From Kalmanozyma brasiliensis GHG001 (Eukaryota; Basidiomycota; Ustilaginomycetes; Ustilaginales), in assembly GCF_000497045.1 (NCBI RefSeq), contig NW_015961992.1, positions 374,259-438,258 on the forward strand: a stretch of DNA of 64,000 bases, read 5' to 3'. Position 1 is the stretch's first letter, and every line of letters starts with the position of its first letter. A model generated the notes under the pieces. The model did no database searches, had not been told where the DNA came from, and worked only from the letters and a program-made list of their open reading frames with translations. Position numbers and translations under genes: made by a program. Positions 58,606-64,000 of this stretch are shown here, piece after piece.

Positions 58606-60378
58606 CTACTGTAAGCGTAAGCTCGAGGCTTTCGCACTCTTGAGCATCTCGCCGCGCTCCACTGCCGCTGTCTTGGTCCGCTCTGCCGCCAGGCGATATA
58701 GCGAATCCATGCTGAGCGTGCCTGCGTCATTGACGTTTGGCAGGTTGCCAGTGTGGTCGTCGGATGATCCGGTTCGCCGCGCAGTAACACTGGCAACTTG
58801 ATTTTGCAACGCCTGTCGTTCTTCTCGGAAGCTCCGCAGTACCCACTCGCCATAGTCAACTCTGCTCGCAGATTGTCGATCGTCTTCTGCGCCTGTGGTT
58901 GTGTTTGCATCAGCACGCATGATCTTGTCTCGCGCTTCGCGGTATCGTTGCTTGCTTCGAGCTACTCGTCGTACCGACTCCTGCTTGGTTGCTGAAGCTT
59001 CCTCCAGCCAGGGCTGCATCTTGGCCGTGTACTTGGCGCTTTTGATCCAAACTGGTACTTCGACTTCGTACCTTGTCGATCGGGACGATGTGTCCGCAAC
59101 GTTGCGCGGTGCTGTTTGAGCCAGCAAGTCGGATGGTGCTGCCGTTCCCGGTGTGGCTGCGCTGCGCGTCGGCTGGCCAAGTAGCTTGGAGACGCTAAAG
59201 CTAGCCATAGCGAGGCGCTGTCGTGCTTTCAGCCGAACAACGTCTCCACGCGAGAGACCGGCAACGGCTTCTCTCTCTTCCGTCTTCGGCTCCGTTGTTC
59301 CAGCTCGTGCTGATCCTTCCTCGGCTGTGCTGGAGATGCGCACGACAGTACCAATTCTGCCGAACTCCTTGTTGGCTTCCAGAGACGACATGACGTGGAC
59401 GGAAGGCCAATTGCGTGGCAGTCGAGTTGCAACATTTGATGCCGGGATGATGTCAAAGACCGTATCGGTTCCGATCCATCTCGAGTGCTGTCCAGCAGTG
59501 GTGTCGTCTTGCCAGGGCTGCCTGCCCCCAGATTTGCTCGATGATTTTGCTTGTGCGGCTGACAAGACCGGCATCGACAGGAGATCACCGCCTTCACCGT
59601 CGGAGACTTGACCTATCAGGAGACAGAGCACCTCGGTTAGATCTGCTGCGGCAGCCTCTGCGTGCGCATTCGTAGTCCGCTCCTCCTTCAGGCGCTTCGC
59701 GATTGCCTCTGGGAGATCCAGCAGCAGGTCGTAGTAATCTTGTTCGATCGGAATCCGCTCCATGGCTGGTCGACAGTGCTTGACGCCGATGCCCGAGGTA
59801 GGATAGATCTGCGATGACCAGAAGAGGTAAAGCGCGAAGGGGACTGCCATGATTTTGAACAGCTGTTTGACATCGGTGAAAGAGATCATTCGGCACTGCT
59901 GTTCCTGGATCTGGCTGTCGTCACGAATCTGGGTTCGAAGGTAGGGTTCCAGGTGCTCCAACAGCACACGGCAGATGGCATCTCCCATCGCTCGCTTACT
60001 TTCCGTGTGGTCCGCAAATGCAAACTGGACATAATGCCATCCTTTCCGTATCCACATCTGCGCGAACACCGAGAATGGTGAGACGGTGTTACGCAACACG
60101 TCTTCCGGTATGGCTGCACTTGACGACGGTCCAGCTATCGCAGTCTGCGCCGAGAGCTGGCCCTCCTGAGTCAGCTTGAGCAGCAGCGCCTCGGAAAATG
60201 CGGACAGCAGATCGTTCACATCGTGCCTGAGCTGAACGACAAAGGTTTCGTCGTTGGGCAGTTGAGTGAGGCCGACCGGTAGGAGGTTGAGGTTTCGAGC
60301 GAGCAAGGGAGATGGACCGAGGGGCGGTGAAGCTGTACGCCCGTCTGGACGCCTTCGCTTCCTCGAACCTGCGGCCAT
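58606..60378 (-). CDS. Protein of unknown function with N-terminal basic signal
   Basis: 590 aa, one exon; no family recognised. It opens with AAGSRKRRRPDGRT, a strong candidate nuclear signal. Residues about 30-260 look folded and mostly helical: NLNLLPVGLTQLPNDETFVV, LLSAFSEALLLKLTQEG, FSVFAQMWIRKGWHYVQFAF, CRVLLEHLEPYLRTQ, ISFTDVKQLFKIMAVPFALY, YYDLLLDLPEAIAKRLKEE. A middle region (about 300-420) includes RLPRNWPSVHVMSSLEANKEF and RLKARQRLAMASFSVSKLLG, and the C-terminus has charged helices (KQRYREARDKIMRAD). The compact helical N-terminus suggests a conserved domain that a profile search might name. Codon use matches its neighbours, so I am confident it is a real gene. Confidence 0.8.
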   Translation of the reverse strand: MAAGSRKRRRPDGRTASPPLGPSPLLARNLNLLPVGLTQLPNDETFVVQLRHDVNDLLSAFSEALLLKLTQEGQLSAQTAIAGPSSSAAIPEDVLRNTVSPFSVFAQMWIRKGWHYVQFAFADHTESKRAMGDAICRVLLEHLEPYLRTQIRDDSQIQEQQCRMISFTDVKQLFKIMAVPFALYLFWSSQIYPTSGIGVKHCRPAMERIPIEQDYYDLLLDLPEAIAKRLKEERTTNAHAEAAAADLTEVLCLLIGQVSDGEGGDLLSMPVLSAAQAKSSSKSGGRQPWQDDTTAGQHSRWIGTDTVFDIIPASNVATRLPRNWPSVHVMSSLEANKEFGRIGTVVRISSTAEEGSARAGTTEPKTEEREAVAGLSRGDVVRLKARQRLAMASFSVSKLLGQPTRSAATPGTAAPSDLLAQTAPRNVADTSSRSTRYEVEVPVWIKSAKYTAKMQPWLEEASATKQESVRRVARSKQRYREARDKIMRADANTTTGAEDDRQSASRVDYGEWVLRSFREERQALQNQVASVTARRTGSSDDHTGNLPNVNDAGTLSMDSLYRLAAERTKTAAVERGEMLKSAKASSLRLQ

Positions 60379-61618
60379 GTTATGTCATCGCTGTCCTGAG
60401 GGAGTCGGGTGGTGATGGGAGAAGGCATCAGTAGCGAAGGAGGTCTCTACACAGACCTCTGCGCTCCCAGAAGAAGGTGTTCATGCAGCTCAGCCAGGGT
60501 CCAAGACGGGCAAATCGTCCGATGAGCTTTTCAGACGTCCCGATGCAAATTTTACAAGATGTTATGTTCTTGTCGAGTCGAAAAGGTCGATTTTTGATCC
60601 CTTCCCAGGGGCACGTCTTTTTTAATCTCGTCCTGGGCACTGAGTTTTCCAGCTTTCTCACGCCGCGCTGAGGAGAGGCGGCTGTGCCAGAGCGTGAAAT
60701 CCGAGTCGAGTTCCGGCTTCACACAGTGGGAACAGGCACACACTCTTTGCTCTCCGTCCTCTGGCCATAAATTGATTTGTGTTTAGCCTTGACTGGCCAG
60801 CTGCCGTCTTGCTTGACTCTGGCTTGCCGCTTTCGGCTTGAGCAGCGCTTGCCTGATTGCGTCCCAGCGCAGTTGAAAAGCATGTGAGGAATGGATCGTC
60901 GCGATATTGCATCACCCTGCCCGTCATCCGCTACCTGACAGACCCTGATATCCAGCGCTGCCTTGTCACGAAGGGTCTGTCGAGTGGGTCATGGTTCAAA
61001 GGGGCGGTGGAAATTAGCACGAAAAGCCAAGCTGAAGGGAAGGGCCGCTGTGTGTCCAAGCCTGCCATCTCGCTCTAGACAAGCCAGCGACTGAAATTGG
61101 AAAAGGAAAAATATGGGCAGCACCGCGGCTCTCCCGTTGTGCCTGTATTTCTAGTTCAAATTGCTGTCTCACGCCGAGACTGGTGTGCTGCCCTAATTTC
61201 GGAAAGAAACACACGCTCCGCATTGGTAACGGGCGGTGGAGTGCTCGGAGACTGGTGGGCTGCCTCGTCGAAAAAACAAGGCTGCGTCCCCACTACTGTT
61301 GCTCTCCCCGAGGCTCTCTCTCCCTCAGCCTCAAGCCAAGAAAACGCAGTTGACTGAGCTCGAGCTGAATTGAGTCTGAGTGGGATAGTCGAGAGCCAAA
61401 GCGCGCCTGGCGGTTCCACTTTCCCCTTTCCCCTTCCTCCTCCCTTGCTCAGCGCTTTATCCTCTCTCTTTCCCTTCATCAACTCAACTCAACTCTGCCG
61501 TCTGCCGCCTCATCCTCGTTCAGAGTATAAGATCCCCTTGGCCTCCCCTCGAGCCCACGCGAAGCGCCCTTCTCTTTCTCCCCTTTCTGGTTCTCCATCC
61601 GGCTCTCCGCCTTCCTCC
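60379..61618. other. Divergent promoter region upstream of the HMG-box gene
   Basis: 1.24 kb. The 250 bp before 61619 are strongly pyrimidine-rich (runs of CCTTTCCCC type), typical of the leader of a well-expressed gene. No other coding sequence is recognised. Confidence 0.5.
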
Positions 61619-62506
61619 ATGTTCAATTTGCCCAACATCATGAGGACAGCCGTCCAAGCTAAGCAGCCTCTGGCTCGCAACGTCATGCCCGCCGCCGTCA
61701 ACGCCGCCAACTTTGCCACCACCGCCGCTCCCAAGGAGACCAAGAAGCGCGCCTCCTCCACCACCACCAAGGCCAAGGCCGGCACCTCCAAGGCCAACGC
61801 CGCCGTCGCTGTCGCCGCCGATGCGGCCGGCGCTACCGCCAAGCGCGGCGGTGCCAAGGCCAAGGCCCCCAAGAAGGAGAAGCTCAAGCCCTGGCAGGCA
61901 CGCGGCGCCGACGGCAAGCTCCTCCCGCTCCCCTCGGCCAGCAAGCCCACCCTGCGTTCGTCGTTCCTGATCTACATGTCGGAACGCGTCTCGCAGCTCA
62001 AGGGTGATGCTCAGTACCAGAAGACCTCGCCCAAGACCGGCGCTCAGGTCGTCGACATTGTCAAGATGGCCAAGGCCGTCGGTGCCGAATGGGCTCAGCT
62101 CCCTCCCCACCTCAAGGCCCGCTACGAGGCCCAGCACGAGCAGGAGAAGGCCGCCTACGAGCAGGCGCTCGCCGAGTGGAAGGCCGCTCTCTCGCCCGAC
62201 GACATCAAGCGCCAGAACGCCTACATTGCCTCGCAGAAGAAGAAGGGTATCAAGGGTACCGCCTTCCTCCGCGACCCCGCCAAGCCCAAGCGTCCCAACT
62301 CGGCCTTCTTCGAGTTCCTCAACGACCTGCGTGCCAGCGAGGCCGTGATCCCCAACATCACCGAGTTTTCCAAGCGCGGTGGTGAGCGATGGAAGCAGAT
62401 GTCGGCTGAGCAGAAGGCTCCTTACGAGCAGCGCGCGCTGCAGGCTCTCGAGCAGTACAAGCGTGACCTCGAGGTGTACAACAGCACTCGCGGCCCCGAG
62501 CTCTAG
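61619..62506 (+). CDS. Mitochondrial two-HMG-box DNA-packaging protein (Abf2/TFAM-like)
   Basis: 295 aa from the first ATG. The N-terminus (MFNLPNIMRTAVQAKQPLAR ..) is basic and Ser/Ala-rich, consistent with mitochondrial import. A Lys/Ala/Thr linker (about 40-100) leads to two HMG-like boxes: about 107-192 (LRSSFLIYMSERVSQLKGD; GAEWAQLPPHLKARYEAQHE) and about 220-290 (AKPKRPNSAFFEFLNDLRAS; GGERWKQMSAEQKAPYEQRA). The second is the more canonical (PKRPxSAFF). Proteins with this layout coat and bend mtDNA in nucleoids (Abf2, TFAM, Glom). Codons are almost all C/G-ending, suggesting high expression. A nuclear HMG protein is the alternative if the N-terminus is not cleaved. Confidence 0.82.
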   Translation: MFNLPNIMRTAVQAKQPLARNVMPAAVNAANFATTAAPKETKKRASSTTTKAKAGTSKANAAVAVAADAAGATAKRGGAKAKAPKKEKLKPWQARGADGKLLPLPSASKPTLRSSFLIYMSERVSQLKGDAQYQKTSPKTGAQVVDIVKMAKAVGAEWAQLPPHLKARYEAQHEQEKAAYEQALAEWKAALSPDDIKRQNAYIASQKKKGIKGTAFLRDPAKPKRPNSAFFEFLNDLRASEAVIPNITEFSKRGGERWKQMSAEQKAPYEQRALQALEQYKRDLEVYNSTRGPEL

Positions 62507-63540
62507 ACGAGCAGTGGCCCGGCGCGGTTGTGTTTCACCCCTTGTAACAACATTGATTCCCCTGTTTCGCGGTTTCGTTCTTTCTGGCCACGCACATCGC
62601 TGGCTCATGGTCGAGCTCTTACACTTCTCTGCTCACTGTTCAGATGGAGGTGGAGCTCTCATGTCGTCGGTGTAGTCGATGTGCCCCTTTCCTTTTTACG
62701 GCGTGTCGATGTCCTTGTACTGTCTCGATTCTTGCCTGTTGTACTGTAGGATTCCCTTCAACCACCTTTCTTGCCTGAGGACGAGTGTCACATTGACCTT
62801 TGACCGTTGAGCCACCTATTGAGAAGCCTGACTCCAGCTGTGAGCGGAGCATGTGATGAGCAGGTGTTGTACATGTCAAAGACCGCCGAATCGACGCGTT
62901 TTTGGATTCGACATCGCGACAAACACACGGTAGCAGGGTGCAGTCAGGATTGTGGCTGCTCACTGCGACGTGGAATGCTGTTCGGGAACAACAAGCCGAA
63001 TTCGATCGGCTCATCGGAACTGAGACATGTCCCGCTCTTCTTGCGTCGTAACATTCGCACGATCTGACAGGTAAGCTAATGCATACGGTGTACAGCCAGA
63101 GCAAGCGATGCGAGTACTTGAAGAACTGCCAGTACAGCTCTACGTACCCTGCCCGATCTGGCATGCCCTTCAACCGCGGCCTGGCAATGATCTGTTCCAC
63201 CTTTCTGCGAGGCCACTCCTCCAGTAGCGCCGCGAGCTTTGCGAACTTCGCAATCGCCTCGTCTCAGTCTTCATCTAAACGTGTGATCTCATTCTGCCAA
63301 CGAAGCCTGCTGGCTAGGTGGCCGCTATGGCGATCCCACGACCTATCGCGTTGAGAAATGTGGATCAAAATTGGGGTTCGGAAAATACACTTGCGGGCTG
63401 CACAATCCGACGTGAGGTCACGTCAGCGAGGAGTCTAGTTCTGCGTGAATCACCAACAAGGTGGAGGCATGCAGCTGCATCATCGACCGGCTGTTAGCAG
63501 CTACCCTTCTTGCTTCCGCACCATCGCATACACTATCAAA
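62507..63540. other. Intergenic region with a likely unannotated exon
   Basis: 1 kb between the HMG-box gene and the DUF1769 gene, both rightward. The minus strand at 62944-63262 has two coding-like segments described separately. The remainder shows nothing. Confidence 0.4.
62944..63262 (-). CDS. Probable spliced gene fragment, 5' exon(s) not located
   Basis: The minus-strand segment 63262-63087 reads DEAIAKFAKLAALLEEWPRR, KVEQIIARPRLKGMPDRAGY, VELYWQFFKYSHRLLWLYT. About three quarters of codons end in G/C, strongly coding-like. It is bounded upstream by an in-frame TGA overlapping an AG acceptor and ends at a GTATGC donor (63086). A 47-nt intron to the AG at 63040 would continue in frame for 31 codons to TGA at 62944. 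I found no convincing initiating exon upstream; the internal ATG in KGMPDRAG could also start a shorter protein. No family recognised. The gene model is a guess; the exon itself is better supported. Confidence 0.4.
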
Positions 63541-64000
63541 ATGGCTCCCTCACTCAAGATCTCAGCGGGTCCCTCCGTGGACGCCCTCAAGACGGTTGCA
63601 GTCAACCACGATGATCAGCCGACCGAGATCAACACGGATCTCTTCCAAGGCCGAATCGCAGTCCGCATCAAGAACTTCACCGGTTCCGATCCTGATGGAG
63701 TGGAACACCGCAAGGACACACCCTACTTCGATGCTGGTCACGGCAAGGGTCAGAGTTGGTCGATGCAGATCCAAGGTCGCTTCAAGGAGCCCGTCAACGC
63801 CGACGATCTCGTGTTCGGCAACGAGTTCGACAAGCCCATCAAAGACCATCTTCCCTACGGTACCAGTCTAGCCCTCCAATTTGTCAAGATCGTCGATCCG
63901 AATCTCGAACAGGACCTCTACGCAGAACGACCTTATGCATGGAGTCCGTATCTCGCCACTATGCCGCGGATCAGCTCGGTCCCCGCTAAGAGCGAATCCG
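63541..64000 (+). CDS. DUF1769-domain protein (Duc1-like), 3' end beyond window
   Basis: 153 codons visible from the ATG at 63541, open to the right edge. The DUF1769 signature is clear at about 76-140: GRFKEPVNADDLVFGNEFDK, then DHLPYGTSLALQFVKIVDPN, DLYAERPYAWSPYLATM. Upstream FQGRIAVRIKNFTG and TPYFDAGHGKGQSWSMQIQG also fit. This fungal domain occurs in fission-yeast Duc1, a cell-cortex PI(4,5)P2-binding protein; the molecular role elsewhere is unknown. The start sits right after a basic-poor leader and matches the domain's usual position near the N-terminus. Confidence 0.85.
   Translation, partial: MAPSLKISAGPSVDALKTVAVNHDDQPTEINTDLFQGRIAVRIKNFTGSDPDGVEHRKDTPYFDAGHGKGQSWSMQIQGRFKEPVNADDLVFGNEFDKPIKDHLPYGTSLALQFVKIVDPNLEQDLYAERPYAWSPYLATMPRISSVPAKSES

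Noticed and set aside
1..64000. Transposons, CRISPR arrays, rRNA genes, biosynthetic cluster or mating-type locus
   Set aside because: No transposase, reverse transcriptase, terminal repeats, array-like repeats, rRNA, polyketide/peptide synthase or pheromone/homeodomain genes were seen on either strand.

Overview
The window looks like nuclear DNA from a smut fungus or close relative (Ustilaginomycetes). Genes are long and mostly intronless. The few introns are short (60-120 nt) and have GTAAGT-type donors. G/C is preferred at third codon positions, and many proteins carry long Ser/Pro/Ala-rich disordered tails. The gene set (Pus7, Maf1, Bqt4-like, Spg1/Tem1, Hpc2, Nmd3, a Cyt-4/Dss1-type RNase) is fungal. 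Assignment to smuts is inference from style; no species is claimed.

Layout. 0-11 kb: a truncated mitochondrial GGQ release-factor-like gene runs off the left edge, followed by glutamate-cysteine ligase, Pus7, Maf1 and a Bqt4-like nuclear-envelope protein. 11-21 kb: FKBP12 with a possible mitochondrial leader, a KDM3-type JmjC demethylase, a steroid 5-alpha-reductase family enzyme, a Whi5/Nrm1-like candidate cell-cycle repressor, TRAPP subunit Trs33 and a four-exon PDCD5. 23-34.6 kb: a 1,331-aa disordered orphan, a UPF0538 protein, Nmd3, a small gene whose start codon appears split by an intron, and the HIR-complex subunit Hpc2. 34.6-38.3 kb: a 3.7-kb stretch without convincing genes, ending in a TATA box and pyrimidine-rich leader before an orphan two-exon gene. 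40-49.3 kb: Ies2/INO80B, Spg1/Tem1, mitochondrial RNase II (Dss1/Cyt-4) and an LtrA-family membrane protein. 50.5-64 kb: a 1,566-aa disordered protein with an embedded AhpC/TSA-like thioredoxin fold, Iba57, a 590-aa orphan, a mitochondrial two-HMG-box protein and a DUF1769 gene cut by the right edge.

Genes alternate strand almost throughout, so most neighbours are divergent or tail-to-tail, several with 100-170 bp between stop codons. There are no operons, transposons, rRNAs or tRNAs that I could support. Recurring themes are mitochondrial gene expression and Fe-S assembly (release factor, Dss1, Iba57, HMG protein, FKBP long form), chromatin (JmjC, Hpc2, Ies2, Bqt4) and growth/cell-cycle control (Maf1, Whi5-like, Spg1). 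Nothing in the window is an obvious undescribed multi-gene system. The best leads are single-gene oddities: the start codon created by splicing, the dual-start FKBP12, the thioredoxin fold inside a giant disordered protein, and several conserved-looking orphans.
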